From positions 525,001 to 589,000 of the forward strand of contig NZ_LN614827.1 of the NCBI RefSeq assembly GCF_000953135.1: a DNA stretch of 64,000 bases, read 5' to 3'. Both the position numbers and the translations under genes were made by a program. Shown piece after piece: positions 1 to 11,986 of the stretch. Numbering within the stretch: position 1 is the stretch's first letter; every line of letters starts with the position of its first letter. The notes below the pieces were generated by a model, which saw only the letters and a program-made list of their open reading frames with translations, was not told where the DNA came from and made no database searches. The DNA comes from Legionella fallonii LLAP-10 (lineage in GTDB: Bacteria > Pseudomonadota > Gammaproteobacteria > Legionellales > Legionellaceae).

Positions 1-1590
<1,590 letters not shown>

Positions 1591-1720
1591 ATAATCTGAG
1601 TCGCTTTACAATAGGCGCTTAGAGAATGATACGAATGATGTGTTACCTCAAGATTTACCAGACCCTGTCGGGCGGTTGTTAATGAGTCATTAGCACCTTC
1701 CTCTGGGGGTTAAACAGTTT

Positions 1721-1837
1721 TCCTGGCGACAATAGCGATTTGGAACCACCTGATCCCTTCTCGAACTCAGTAGTGAAACGAATCAGCGCCGATGATAGTG
1801 TGAGGTCTCCTCATGCGAAAGTAGGACATCGCCAGGG
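1721..1837 (+). rRNA. rrf: 5S ribosomal RNA
   Basis: Sequence begins near TTCCTGGCGAC and ends near CATCGCCAGGG, so the two ends pair (CCTGGCGA / TCGCCAGG) as in the 5S acceptor helix. The internal CCCTTCTCGAACTCAG block and the AAAGTAGG block are typical. It follows the 23S by about 130 bases, as in a standard rRNA operon. Boundaries are good to a few bases. Confidence 0.96.
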
Positions 1838-1845
1838 TTTTATTC

Positions 1846-1876
1846 CGAAAGCGGCTTTTTAGCCGCTTTTTTTGTT
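1846..1876 (+). terminator. Rho-independent terminator of the rRNA operon
   Basis: A strong hairpin with arms AAAGCGGCT and AGCCGCTTT, followed by a T-run, sits directly after the 5S rRNA. No gene is seen between here and 2092. Confidence 0.92.
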
Positions 1877-2091
1877 TTACCAATTCGGCTTTTTGCTTTA
1901 CCAAAATAAAGTACCTGTTCTGCGTTTTGTTATCCCTACCTCATCTATTAAAATTGATAATCATTTTTATGATCAATATATGATGGTTTTAACGCTTTAG
2001 TGGTTATATTTTTTAAATAAGTCGAGTAGCCACTCCCCATTATTTCAGCCCGAATCAGGGACTGATTAGTGCCAAATAGCGTTTTTCCAAA

Positions 2092-5000
2092 TTAATTTAA
2101 CAAGCTGTGCGGTGGATGGTTTTGTTCATGTTCTAAATCTTCCATAGTCTGAGCCAAGCACTTAAAGGCTTCAGCCGCATATTCTTTTCTAATTCTTTGA
2201 GTTTTAAGATCCACGGCATCTCCATAATATAAACGACTAAATATATTTCTATGTTCCGCCAAAACCTTACAAAACTCCCTAGCTTCAGGCGATTTCTGAC
2301 TTAGTACAATATGTCTCTCTTCAAGAGGTACCTTAAGAAAGGCCGCTTGAATACGAGCAGCTTTAGAGGGGGCTGATTCTAAGGAAAAAAAGCCCCACCA
2401 ATTTGTTTTGCTTTGGTATTCTTCTATTAATCGTTCTATGGCTTTGACTTGAGGTGAATACGCAATTGCATAAGTATCTTCTATAGTTTTATTAAACTTC
2501 CACCGTTGTTCCTCTGTCTCTAGGGTTGGGGCTTCATCCTCTTTTGCTTTAATAAAGTCAGCCAGCAAAGTATCTTTTTTATCAATAGCCATCTCTTTTA
2601 ATTTCTCTATTTTTTGAGCAATAAAGGGGGCTAGGGATAATGAAGAGCTCTTACGTCCCTTAGCTAAGGCTTCAAGTTCTTCCTCTGCTCGAGTGATAAG
2701 GTCCCTAAAGCACCATTTCGTTGGATCTGTTTTTTGTAGTGTAAGATATTCTTCCAGCATCGCTTGGGCAGTTTCCAATATTAAGCCTTTGTTTAAAAGG
2801 ATCTCTAGCATATGCTCCGGAGTATAAGGGGGTATGTTGACATAATGTAGGCGTCGTTTTAGAGCATTACTTTGCTTAGTTCGTCCAGCGCGATTAGAAG
2901 GGTTTTGAGTTGCGATAAGAGTAAATCCAGGACAGTTGGCATCGTTTCCTTCAGGAGTTTTTTCTTGTAGCAGCGTATTTAAGAGACGTTCCATGCTGGG
3001 GCCTGTATTAATCTCATCGATGACAACGACGGCTCCTTCATCAAAGGCCTTGCGTAGGAGGGCTTCCTTCTCTGTCAAAGGCATACTGACAGGTATTGTA
3101 TAAAATACTGATTTTCCGGCATTATTTTGTTTAGGATTACCTTTCGTTAAACCCTGAGCCAGCAGGGTTTGAATGACTAACTCGGATTTACCTAACCCAG
3201 GCTCTCCTTCTAGCATTAGACCATTAATACCCCCAAAGTAGGTTTTGGGAGCAGTTTGTCTCAATCTTCTAAGTTGGATTAAATCGCTTAATGCATGCCA
3301 AGCAGGTTGATTGGTAGTATTGAGCTGCAAATGCTGCGGTTTAACATGAGCATGTTTTATAAAAGGAGCTTGAGGATAGATCTTTTGAAAAGCATCCAGA
3401 TGTTCATTGGGTACCAGAGGCAAAGCGAAGTTATAGGCATAATAATGGGCCACTTCTTGGACCGAAGCTTCTGGGTGAGCTTTGCAGTAAGCATGAGTCC
3501 ATAGGGCCATGGTGCGCAGCTCTCTAGGACTAATAAGTACTTCTTGAGTAGAGCAATGTTCAAGAAAAGACATCACATCCAATAAAGGTTGAACATTGTC
3601 TTTATGGGGAAATAGAGGAGCTAACAGTTCTTGATACATCACCTCTTGGGGCAATGGCTCAAATAAAAGACTATTACCATGGCGCTCTAAAAAACTAGGC
3701 AGTTGGCGATCTCCGCCATAAGCTTGAGGATTACCAGCAAAAATGACCTTATGCTCTGAGGTTAATCTTATTAGTTTATTATCAATCAACAAAGTAGGAG
3801 GGTTATGTAATAACCCCTCAAACATGCTCCACTGCGTATAAGCCATATTCGCTTCATCTATGAAGAGTACTTTTAATCCAGGGCGTGTATCAAAGACCCA
3901 GTCTTTAAGAGCTTGTTCACCCTCGTGCAAGGCCTGATGCTTGCTTTTCCAAAAGGAACGTATAAACGAGGTTTTGCCTACGCCGGTTTTTCCCGCGATG
4001 AACACGAATGGATTATGTTGCAAAGCTAACTCTACTGCCTGGAGTCTATCCTTATAAGCCACCCCTTTTTGACTGGAGGTCAAGGTCTTCATTCCCAACC
4101 AAGCCAGTTCATAGGGAGCTTTAGGATGCAATAAACGATACTGTCCTATGGCTTGCAAATGAACAAAGGAATAGCTCTTCAATTCCTCTTCACTAAAACA
4201 GCCGGGATATTTTTTTTCTAACCAAGCTTCTTTTTCTAAGTCTTTTACTTCATGCTTCAATTGGGGAATAAGACCAGAACTTTGAGTTTTTGTGCTTAAA
4301 AGAATGAGTTGACCGGAAGCCTGTTGTCTTCGCTGTAACATAAAAGGCATTAGCCTATCCTGTAATTCTGCAGAAAACTCTCCTTTCAAAACCACAGTTT
4401 TTCCTTGGTTTAAAGCCGGAATCAATGCACCAATCTGTTCTTCAAATTTCAATTCTAAGGTCTTCATATTGACCTCGGCTTGAATATTGTTGAGTAGACT
4501 AGAAGACTGAGCCTCAGAAATATCTAATACCACATCAGCGTTTAGTTGGGTGAGCGTCCAATCGATGTCCGAGCTATATACGGCAAAATCCTTAGAGGGC
4601 AATGAATCAACTTTCATAGGAGTTGACGTGAGAATAGTGTTAGAAGGCTGTGTATGCAGACTATTGGGTAGAGAAACCCCTGGAGCACAACGTAAATTCA
4701 AGTGTTTGTTATATTGTTGACAAAAGGACAGTAAACGAGCCCAGGCATGTTCGGTAAGCGGTGCCGTTAAGTAGGCATTAATAGTAGCCCCTTGATGTTG
4801 TTCTAAAAAACCCGGGATAGTGGTTAAGGTTTTATCCTGGTTATTGCAGGCATAACGAGAAAACCATTCCGGTAATAAAGTAGGATTTAAAACCAGAGTA
4901 TCTTCGGGTACATGCTCGGCACTTACTAAATTTAGGTTGTTTTTTAATTGAGCCCAGGAATAGCCTTGACTTTGAGTATATTGAATTTCTTTCGGCAAAA

Positions 5001-8000
5001 GGATATCACCGTAAGGCCCCCTAATTTCTTGATACAAAATCATTTCCTGCCAAAAGCGCAGAAAATCTTCATTGTCCCAGGGAGCATTGCGCAACTCTAT
5101 AGGCTTATTAGATTTTAAAGCCTTAACCAAGGAGCCCTCTACAAAATGCAAGGCATTACCTTCTAAGCGCCAAGCCCCAAAGACCTGTTCCTCCCATAAA
5201 GCACCTCCAAAAAACTCCACTACTTCAGCTGCTCCTTCCGAGTGGGTAGCCATTGCAGGAGGAGGCGGGGCTTGAACAAAATCAGCAGGTTGAAGAGGAC
5301 ACTCCTCTACCAGATTAAAACGAGAATAAAAATCAGAGCCTTGATAAGCATTAGGACCATCTGGATTAGTAAGCCCTATAATTTTGGCCTTTTCGGGAAG
5401 AGAAGTGCCATCGGCAGAGCGTTCCTTATCAATTAAGGCATTGAATCTCACTATATCTCTAGGAGTAAAATGAGCATAATTGACGAGAATAATAGGCGCT
5501 TGACTCCCATGCTTCATTAAAAAATCATGGAGGCGGCCTCCTGGTCCTGGATGAGGATAGCCCTTATCCCCTATCTTTTGAATGTATGCCGAGGAGCAGA
5601 TTAAATCTTCAGGTGAATTGACATAAAAGCAAGGTCTGGAAGTAATATGACTAAAGGATTGAATACCATATCGTAAAGCATTTAAGGCTTCTTCATCGTT
5701 TAACTCAATTAATAGTTTTTTAGATTCTGATGTACATAAGTTTTGAATGTACTGCTTGCCCGATTTAGGTAACGCCTTTTGAGTTCTCGGAGGAAAATAA
5801 ATACATTTAGGAGGGTTAACAACCTTAGTCTCACCAGAAGACGTCAATTCAACTTTAGCAGCAGAACCTTTTAATTCTTTAGAGGCTGATGGAGCGTTGG
5901 ACGTATCAATGTTTAGTCGACTTGGATAGCCTCCTAAGTTGCAAGTAATCCAGACTCCTTTCCATTGGACTTCAGCAAAGGCATGCGATGTATTTAGAAT
6001 AATTCGTACTGGAATTTCAGGATGATATGTCTCCATCCAGGCTTTAAAAGCTATAGCTCTATGTCGGCAAGCCCCTAATTTCTGTTCCGATAAAGCATTA
6101 AGGTAATCATTTCCTGTAGCCGGCTGCGGTATGCGCTTTAATGCTTTAGCCCCAAAGTTAAGGCATTCTTGTATTTTATTGTTCACATCTATGGGTAAAT
6201 CGGATATAGACAGATCATTTGGAACACGGACCAGAAAATCCATAGAAAGCTGTTTTCCGGAGGTGTTTTTGACATAATACAAATTATCTCTTTGAGAATA
6301 GGCTATAGCGATGGAGGCTTTATCATCACTTAAATGATAGTGCAGCATTTCTTCCTGGGCGGACAAGGAGGCTAAAGGTTGCCAGTGCTCGTGCGCTGCA
6401 ATAGTCTGCTTGGAGTAGTAGGTATGAGCCTTAGCATCCATCTGCGAAGGCATAAGATTCCAAGTATCTTCAGCACTTTTATCTAAGGACAGGTTGCGTA
6501 ATTGCTTACTCTGTGGATCAACATTCAATTCAAAGGCATTAGCAACAGAGCAATCTTTAGAGTTGACCGTTAATTTTTGAAACACCTGTTGTCTGTACAG
6601 AGAAGTTTCCGGATCAACCTCTGAATTTGCTGCATAAAATAGCTTTTTAACATGATATGTTTGTGGGACAAAAGAGGTGTCTGCGTCCATGCGAAGGCTG
6701 TCTTGCAAGAGATTGTTATAGGAAAAAGATAAAGGTGAACACAGTATCAAAGAGGGCGGTAAATAGGGTTTTAGTTCCTTTAGATCAATATTAGGGCAGC
6801 CACTAATATCCAATTTCTTCAAATGGGGTGTTTTTTCTAAAATGGAAATTAAAGCTTGGGTGCTAATCGGAGTGCCAGATACAATAAGCTCTTCAAGTGA
6901 GTTGAGGCATAATAGTTCTAAGGGTAGAGCATCCAACTCTTCGCAGAAACCTAAGTTAAGTCTCTTCAATTGAGAAGCATTCTTTAGAAATTTTACTAAA
7001 AAATCAGAGTTTGCTGCTTCTATATGGGATATATTAAGTTCTTCTAATGAGCTTGTGTTGAGATCTTCCGTTAGGGTTGGCAGAAGATTGTTGCAGTCAC
7101 ATACGTTAAGTTTGGTTATTCGAGGAGCTTGCTTTAAAAGCTTTGTTAGAAATGCTCCATCAATTGTTGAGAAGCTTAGATCAAGATCGGTTAAAGAGCT
7201 TAGATTGATACCATCTGGCAAGGGAGTGGAAAGATGCTCACAATCGTTCAAAGATAGTTTTTTTAAACGAAACGCTCCTTTAACAAAACGTGTAAGAATC
7301 TCGGTATTAATATTGGACGCGGATAAGTCAATTTGTTCTAGTGCCCTAAAATCTAAATCTTTAGAAAGCACTTCAGGGAACTCTTGATAGCCACCTAAAT
7401 AAAGATATTTCAGTCTAGGGGCATGCTTTTTTAAAAAAACGAATAAAGAATCTTGTGATATTTTACCAGAGACGGCAAATTCTTCCAGTAATCCGAACTC
7501 TAAGTTTTTCAAGAAATTTAGGTCAGTACATTTTTCATCAATAAATAATCCTAGTGTTTTAAGATGCGATGCCGCCTTCAAAAAATTAACAAACGCATCT
7601 ATATCGACGTCAGTTGGAAGAGTTAATTTTAAAACCTCTAATGAGTCTAACCTTAAATTTTGGAAGAAGGTTGGGGTAAGTGTACATCCACTTAAATCCA
7701 GGTATTTCAATTTGAGGGCGCGTTGCAGAAGTTTTTTTAGAGAATGTTGATCAAGTTGTGGTTGATAGAATAACTCTAATATTTCTAATCGTTCAGGAGT
7801 TTGAATTGAATTAAGAATAAGAGGATCAAAGTCGTCACATAAACTTAATTCACGTAATTGGTCTGTTGATTCTATCAAACACTTGATGGACTCTGAATTA
7901 AGTGTAACTCCTCTATTTACGTTCTCTCCATTAAAAACAGAACTAGGTTTAGCAATAGAACTACCTAAACGCAGAACCTCCAAAAAAGGTAATTTTAATT

Positions 8001-8607
8001 GGGGGGTAATACTTCCATTCTTTAAATTAAGACAGCCTAAAAGATCAAGAAGAGTTATACTATCTTTTCTTAGATTCAGGAGTTTATTCAGTGAAGCAAT
8101 AGTTAAATTAGAGTGGTTTAAATTTAATTCATTCTCGTCGTAATAAGGAGCGTAATCTTCTTCATCTCCCTCTATGAGTACTTCTAATTCTTTCTGATTG
8201 AGCACGAATAATTCATCATACCCCAAGCTCAGCGTCTTTTCTGCATGAGTTTTCAACTCTGCATCACTAATTTTAAGTTTTTTGCGAGGCTTGAGTGCAG
8301 GCTTAAGATTTCTGGGGTTGAGTTTTTCCAAGGATCTATCATTTTTAACACCGTAAATGTCAAAACCCTGCTCTATAAGTGCTGCAAGACGCTCAGCGAC
8401 GATAATGCTTGTATTATAATCCCATTCGGGTATGTCTGTTTGATTAATAATGAGCGTTTTGGGTTTTCTTATACAGGTTTCAGAAGATTTTTTCCACGCT
8501 GGTAGATGACGTAAAAGTCGTGCTACATCAAAATAATTAGTGGGAGTAGTACCGTATTGTATAGTATTACTTATTTGATCTTTATAGTAATTGGGATTAT
8601 TAGGCAT
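2092..8607 (-). CDS. Giant LRR / transglutaminase-like / tandem AAA+ ATPase protein (candidate effector)
   Basis: A 2171-residue protein, one uninterrupted frame. Residues about 160-640 hold many irregular leucine-rich repeats of 24-30 residues (pattern LKxLxLSxC). Residues about 840-890 look like a transglutaminase/papain-fold core, with Cys in GACRHRA near 846 and His in SHAFAEV near 874. The third catalytic position reads Asn (TCNLGG) rather than Asp, so activity is uncertain. Two AAA+ modules of the AAA_5/MoxR/midasin type follow. The first has Walker A GKTGVGKTS near 1539 and Walker B LFIDEAN near 1582. The second has Walker A GEPGLGKSE near 1804, Walker B VVIDEIN near 1862 and sensor-1 ATQNPS near 1900. 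No signal peptide or membrane segment is seen. Size and eukaryote-like LRRs suggest a secreted effector. That is inference. Confidence 0.85.
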   Translation of the reverse strand: MPNNPNYYKDQISNTIQYGTTPTNYFDVARLLRHLPAWKKSSETCIRKPKTLIINQTDIPEWDYNTSIIVAERLAALIEQGFDIYGVKNDRSLEKLNPRNLKPALKPRKKLKISDAELKTHAEKTLSLGYDELFVLNQKELEVLIEGDEEDYAPYYDENELNLNHSNLTIASLNKLLNLRKDSITLLDLLGCLNLKNGSITPQLKLPFLEVLRLGSSIAKPSSVFNGENVNRGVTLNSESIKCLIESTDQLRELSLCDDFDPLILNSIQTPERLEILELFYQPQLDQHSLKKLLQRALKLKYLDLSGCTLTPTFFQNLRLDSLEVLKLTLPTDVDIDAFVNFLKAASHLKTLGLFIDEKCTDLNFLKNLEFGLLEEFAVSGKISQDSLFVFLKKHAPRLKYLYLGGYQEFPEVLSKDLDFRALEQIDLSASNINTEILTRFVKGAFRLKKLSLNDCEHLSTPLPDGINLSSLTDLDLSFSTIDGAFLTKLLKQAPRITKLNVCDCNNLLPTLTEDLNTSSLEELNISHIEAANSDFLVKFLKNASQLKRLNLGFCEELDALPLELLCLNSLEELIVSGTPISTQALISILEKTPHLKKLDISGCPNIDLKELKPYLPPSLILCSPLSFSYNNLLQDSLRMDADTSFVPQTYHVKKLFYAANSEVDPETSLYRQQVFQKLTVNSKDCSVANAFELNVDPQSKQLRNLSLDKSAEDTWNLMPSQMDAKAHTYYSKQTIAAHEHWQPLASLSAQEEMLHYHLSDDKASIAIAYSQRDNLYYVKNTSGKQLSMDFLVRVPNDLSISDLPIDVNNKIQECLNFGAKALKRIPQPATGNDYLNALSEQKLGACRHRAIAFKAWMETYHPEIPVRIILNTSHAFAEVQWKGVWITCNLGGYPSRLNIDTSNAPSASKELKGSAAKVELTSSGETKVVNPPKCIYFPPRTQKALPKSGKQYIQNLCTSESKKLLIELNDEEALNALRYGIQSFSHITSRPCFYVNSPEDLICSSAYIQKIGDKGYPHPGPGGRLHDFLMKHGSQAPIILVNYAHFTPRDIVRFNALIDKERSADGTSLPEKAKIIGLTNPDGPNAYQGSDFYSRFNLVEECPLQPADFVQAPPPPAMATHSEGAAEVVEFFGGALWEEQVFGAWRLEGNALHFVEGSLVKALKSNKPIELRNAPWDNEDFLRFWQEMILYQEIRGPYGDILLPKEIQYTQSQGYSWAQLKNNLNLVSAEHVPEDTLVLNPTLLPEWFSRYACNNQDKTLTTIPGFLEQHQGATINAYLTAPLTEHAWARLLSFCQQYNKHLNLRCAPGVSLPNSLHTQPSNTILTSTPMKVDSLPSKDFAVYSSDIDWTLTQLNADVVLDISEAQSSSLLNNIQAEVNMKTLELKFEEQIGALIPALNQGKTVVLKGEFSAELQDRLMPFMLQRRQQASGQLILLSTKTQSSGLIPQLKHEVKDLEKEAWLEKKYPGCFSEEELKSYSFVHLQAIGQYRLLHPKAPYELAWLGMKTLTSSQKGVAYKDRLQAVELALQHNPFVFIAGKTGVGKTSFIRSFWKSKHQALHEGEQALKDWVFDTRPGLKVLFIDEANMAYTQWSMFEGLLHNPPTLLIDNKLIRLTSEHKVIFAGNPQAYGGDRQLPSFLERHGNSLLFEPLPQEVMYQELLAPLFPHKDNVQPLLDVMSFLEHCSTQEVLISPRELRTMALWTHAYCKAHPEASVQEVAHYYAYNFALPLVPNEHLDAFQKIYPQAPFIKHAHVKPQHLQLNTTNQPAWHALSDLIQLRRLRQTAPKTYFGGINGLMLEGEPGLGKSELVIQTLLAQGLTKGNPKQNNAGKSVFYTIPVSMPLTEKEALLRKAFDEGAVVVIDEINTGPSMERLLNTLLQEKTPEGNDANCPGFTLIATQNPSNRAGRTKQSNALKRRLHYVNIPPYTPEHMLEILLNKGLILETAQAMLEEYLTLQKTDPTKWCFRDLITRAEEELEALAKGRKSSSLSLAPFIAQKIEKLKEMAIDKKDTLLADFIKAKEDEAPTLETEEQRWKFNKTIEDTYAIAYSPQVKAIERLIEEYQSKTNWWGFFSLESAPSKAARIQAAFLKVPLEERHIVLSQKSPEAREFCKVLAEHRNIFSRLYYGDAVDLKTQRIRKEYAAEAFKCLAQTMEDLEHEQNHPPHSLLN

Positions 8608-8816
8608 GAAAAAAATGAGTAAAATAAATACTATTGTAACACAATTTTAACTATGTGTCGTTATTTTTTCTTGTGTGGAAAAAATATAACATTGAATTAT
8701 ATTATATTAAATAGTTGTGACAGATAACGTACTGGCCTGTTGTAAAAAGTGATAAATTTATTTATAAAACAATCATCTGGTGATCTAATTTGCGTTTTTT
8801 AAAAGTTGCGATTTAG

Positions 8817-9032
8817 ATGCATGGTCAGCCATCAATCGCACTAGAACTATATTTTAGAATGATCCTTCTAGGATATTTATATTCGATAAAATCTACTAGA
8901 AAGCTGATTGAGGAAATCCGTTATAATATCGCCTATCGTTGGTTTTGTAGATTAACCACCCGAGATAAACCACGTATGGATGAAAAAGCCAGGGCACGAC
9001 TCAAAGCTCTGGCAGCACAATATCTAGCTTAG
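8817..9032 (+). pseudogene. IS1182/IS5-like transposase, N-terminal remnant
   Basis: Encodes 71 residues matching the N-terminal domain (DUF772 type) of IS1182/IS5-family transposases: a PSI.LELYFRM.LLGYLYSI motif followed by EEIRYNIAYRWFC. The DDE catalytic part is absent and the frame ends at 9032. This is a dead 5' fragment. Nothing recognisable as its other end was found up to 9174. Confidence 0.75.
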
Positions 9033-9174
9033 GGTTATTTACTTCTTCATGGGTGGAGGGGTTGTTCAATCATATTTGGTCACTCTAGACGCTTTGCTAA
9101 TTGGTTCAATAGTAACGCAGAATATTAGCGGACGTTGATGCTTTTGGAGAGCTAATCCATTAGACCACAACAGT

Positions 9175-10584
9175 CTATGATGTTTTTGTATAATAATGAT
9201 CGAAAAGTTTATTTCTAAATTTATATTGGGGATCAAGAGTACTCTTCAGTTTAAAAAATTTTTTTGCTCCAGGATATGCTTTTAAAAACTGCTCATTGGT
9301 CGCAACTATTTGATAAGGTAAATAATATGTTCCTCCTTCTTCTAATGCGGCATCGATTAATAAAGAAGTCCATTTTTTAACCTCTGATTTATCTGCATTC
9401 GTAACCCCTTGTTTGTAATAGATAACAAAAGAGAACACCTCAGTTCTAGCCCATGAAAGATAAGATTCATGATCTGGTAGAGCTTGTCGAATAGAAATAT
9501 TTAATACATTGACCTGATTCTTTTTAAGAATGGTGACCATTTTTTTTGTAAAAGAATCAAAATGATCAGTTGGTATAAAATACTCTTGAAGGACATAAGT
9601 GGAGGTTTTACGTGATGCAGGCTCAATGCTGTTCACATCGTAACTTGCTTCATAATTTCGCCATTCGACAATGGATCGTAAATTGGCATATCTATCATAT
9701 ATGATTTGCCTAAAATATTTACCTGACTTTGTATCAGATATCCAATTTAATAGGAATTCTTGATAGGGTAATGGGCGCTGTTGAGGCGCTAGCCTCTCTT
9801 TTATTGTTACAGGTTTATTAGTTTTTACCCATGTTATTGCATTGATATATTCGAAATTAGGGGGATATAAATCCGCATTATGGAATATTGCATTATGTGA
9901 ATAACGAATATTTTGTAGAAAATAGTCTTTATAACTGGATAACTTCATTCTTTTAGCAATTCTTTCTATAGGAGTATTGTCAGTCAGAGAAAGAGTTGCT
10001 TCCACTATAACGCCAAGTCCACCGTATCCTCCAATTGCGCCAAAAAATATATCAGAATGCTCTTTTCTACTTGCTGTTAGGATTTCCCCATCTGCAAGCA
10101 CCATTTTAATTGAGTCAACCGATCTAATAATTGCCCCTTCATTAACATATCTTCCATGTGCATTAACACTTAGTGAACCTCCTACAGTAAAGTTGGAAAA
10201 TGACTGCATGATTTTAAGAGATAGATCATATTTATCGATTAATTCTTGAATTTCTCTCCAAGTAATTCCTGATTCTACTGTGATTAAATGATTCTCTTTA
10301 TCAAGAGATACAATATGATTCATATGTCGCATGTCAATAAAGAGGGTATTGTCTGTAGCGATTTGACCTCCTTGACTAAATCTTCCTCCACCGATTGAAA
10401 TCGGAGCATTATGCTTTTTAATTAATTGACTTACTTCATTTGCAGATTTAGGGAAAACTATTTCTTTCACCTTTATTGGATTTATAAGAGTGATGTCGTT
10501 AACAATTAAATCTGTGGCAAAAGAAGTACTTAATAACGTGATCCATATAATTAATTTGGGGATGAAGTGTTTAAATACGCTCAT
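9175..10584 (-). CDS. Secreted FAD-binding oxidoreductase (VAO/FAD_binding_4 family)
   Basis: 469 residues. An N-terminal hydrophobic segment (about residues 8-23, ending ...SFATD) looks like a cleavable signal peptide, so the protein is probably exported. The FAD-binding fold follows: SIGGGRFSQGGQ near 65, VESGITWREIQ near 105, and NFTVGGSLSVNAHGR near 130, the typical pyrophosphate- and isoalloxazine-binding loops of the aldonolactone oxidase/vanillyl-alcohol oxidase superfamily. The usual flavin-linking His is not in the first glycine loop, so covalent attachment there is unlikely. The substrate cannot be told. It has its own upstream region and is divergent from the dsbB operon. Confidence 0.85.
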   Translation of the reverse strand: MSVFKHFIPKLIIWITLLSTSFATDLIVNDITLINPIKVKEIVFPKSANEVSQLIKKHNAPISIGGGRFSQGGQIATDNTLFIDMRHMNHIVSLDKENHLITVESGITWREIQELIDKYDLSLKIMQSFSNFTVGGSLSVNAHGRYVNEGAIIRSVDSIKMVLADGEILTASRKEHSDIFFGAIGGYGGLGVIVEATLSLTDNTPIERIAKRMKLSSYKDYFLQNIRYSHNAIFHNADLYPPNFEYINAITWVKTNKPVTIKERLAPQQRPLPYQEFLLNWISDTKSGKYFRQIIYDRYANLRSIVEWRNYEASYDVNSIEPASRKTSTYVLQEYFIPTDHFDSFTKKMVTILKKNQVNVLNISIRQALPDHESYLSWARTEVFSFVIYYKQGVTNADKSEVKKWTSLLIDAALEEGGTYYLPYQIVATNEQFLKAYPGAKKFFKLKSTLDPQYKFRNKLFDHYYTKTS

Positions 10585-10785
10585 TAGAACCTTTGAAAAT
10601 TTTTTACAGACATTTCTAATTCAATTATGAGTTTATATAGAAGGATTTCTTTATTCAATAACTCTGCTCTAAATGATATAGATAACTTACCTTTAAATTC
10701 TGCCCGAAGTACACTAATAATAGATTGCATAGGATTCGGTTCGAGTTGTATATTGATAAAATTGTATAGATGGATGCATAGATAG

Positions 10786-10959
10786 ATGATGCTTGTTATA
10801 TTTACTCTGTTACTTATTTCTTTACTTTTCGCATGGTTTCGATGCGAACGTATTGCTCTGAGTTTTTTTCTTCTAACACTGTTGTTAGTTGTGTGGCTTT
10901 TCTTATTTGAAATTTACTCCCCTGAATATGGCTTCAAAATGCCATGGATTCAAACATAA
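10786..10959 (+). CDS. Small membrane protein upstream of dsbB (DUF5993-like)
   Basis: A 57-codon ORF starting ATGATG, with two hydrophobic segments (about residues 2-17 and 25-42) separated by a short basic turn. It ends 18 bases before the preferred dsbB GTG start and the two are almost certainly co-transcribed. Small two-helix proteins of the DUF5993 type are found beside dsbB in several gamma-proteobacteria, and this one fits in size and topology. It may assist DsbB in the inner membrane; that is inference. Confidence 0.7.
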   Translation: MMLVIFTLLLISLLFAWFRCERIALSFFLLTLLLVVWLFLFEIYSPEYGFKMPWIQT

Positions 10960-10977
10960 ATAATGGAGGATATATTT

Positions 10978-11565
10978 GTGTTTAAAAACATTCTGCATCG
11001 ACTAACATCTGAAAATAATATAATTCAATTAAATTACATTTATTCATTATTGATTTTAGCGGCAATGGCATTCATTCTGACTACAGCAATGTATATGCAA
11101 TTGGTTCATGGCGAATATCCTTGCCCACTTTGTTTGTTACAACGAGTTGCTTATTTTGGCGTTTGCTTTGGTGTTATTCTCAATTTGCGAAATGGTTATT
11201 CAATGCGTTATGAAGGCCTTACATTGATCTCCATCATTTTATTATTAATTATTAGCGCACGCCAAACTTTACTTGATATCTATCCAAGACCTGGTCATGA
11301 TTATATTGGCTCGGCTTTCCTCGGATTGCATATGCCAGTTTGGTCGATTGTATTTTCTATCTTATTACTGCTAGCCTACGCTATTCGATTTTGTATACTT
11401 GGTTTTGACGATTACCTAAGTGAGCCTCTTCTCAAATCTCATCCAAAAACCGCATTGCTAGCAAACATTTTGGCATGGTTTATCATTGCATTATGTAGTC
11501 TCAATGTCCTATCTACTTTTTTACAATGCGGCTTCTCAAGCTGCCATACCTTCGTAAGCGTCTAA
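10978..11565 (+). CDS. dsbB: Disulfide bond formation protein B (DsbB family)
   Basis: A four-helix inner-membrane protein that reoxidises the periplasmic thiol oxidase DsbA and passes electrons to quinone. The hallmark CPLCLLQR (CxxC) lies just after the first transmembrane helix, with further helices following. An ATG at 10963 is in frame, but it overlaps the GGAGGA ribosome binding site that serves the GTG at 10978. I therefore prefer the GTG start (195 residues). The second Cys pair of E. coli DsbB is not obvious in the second periplasmic loop, while Cys residues appear at the C-terminus (QCGFSSC), which is atypical. Operon with the small membrane protein upstream. Confidence 0.9.
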   Translation: MFKNILHRLTSENNIIQLNYIYSLLILAAMAFILTTAMYMQLVHGEYPCPLCLLQRVAYFGVCFGVILNLRNGYSMRYEGLTLISIILLLIISARQTLLDIYPRPGHDYIGSAFLGLHMPVWSIVFSILLLLAYAIRFCILGFDDYLSEPLLKSHPKTALLANILAWFIIALCSLNVLSTFLQCGFSSCHTFVSV

Positions 11566-11986
11566 TTAGGAGTACGACAAGCAACGGAATTAAAAATACC
11601 CTAATGTGAAATTTAATTCCATATTAATTCATTTAGCCAAGAACTTAAGTCCATTTGTGACCCATTATTAAAGAGTGTTTTTAATAATTACAAATCTTCA
11701 TCCTTAAAAAATTATAGAGCAATAATATTAAGGTTGTATTTGTGAAAGATAACGACTTATATCTGAATTAAAAAAGAAATTTAATATCAGTGCAGACTTT
11801 TTTTTCAAATAAAAATCTGCTTGGCCTAGAAGAACCATTTTTTTCAGATCAGCTTTTACCTGGATTAGGTACTAACTATTTTAAATGCCATGAACAAAAT
11901 GCTTAGAGTACCTTTTCGTTTCAATGCTTGTCACACTCCTGACTCTATTCCCTTGAGCATTATCAGCAACTACATTGCATTAATCG
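11566..11986. other. Intergenic, no gene seen
   Basis: About 420 bases of AT-rich DNA between the convergent dsbB and ankyrin genes. Both genes must terminate here, but I see no convincing terminator hairpin with a T-run and no ORF with a credible start. Confidence 0.6.

Noticed and set aside
5072..5436. Plus-strand ORFs inside the giant LRR/AAA+ gene
   Set aside because: Antisense shadows of a long conserved coding frame.
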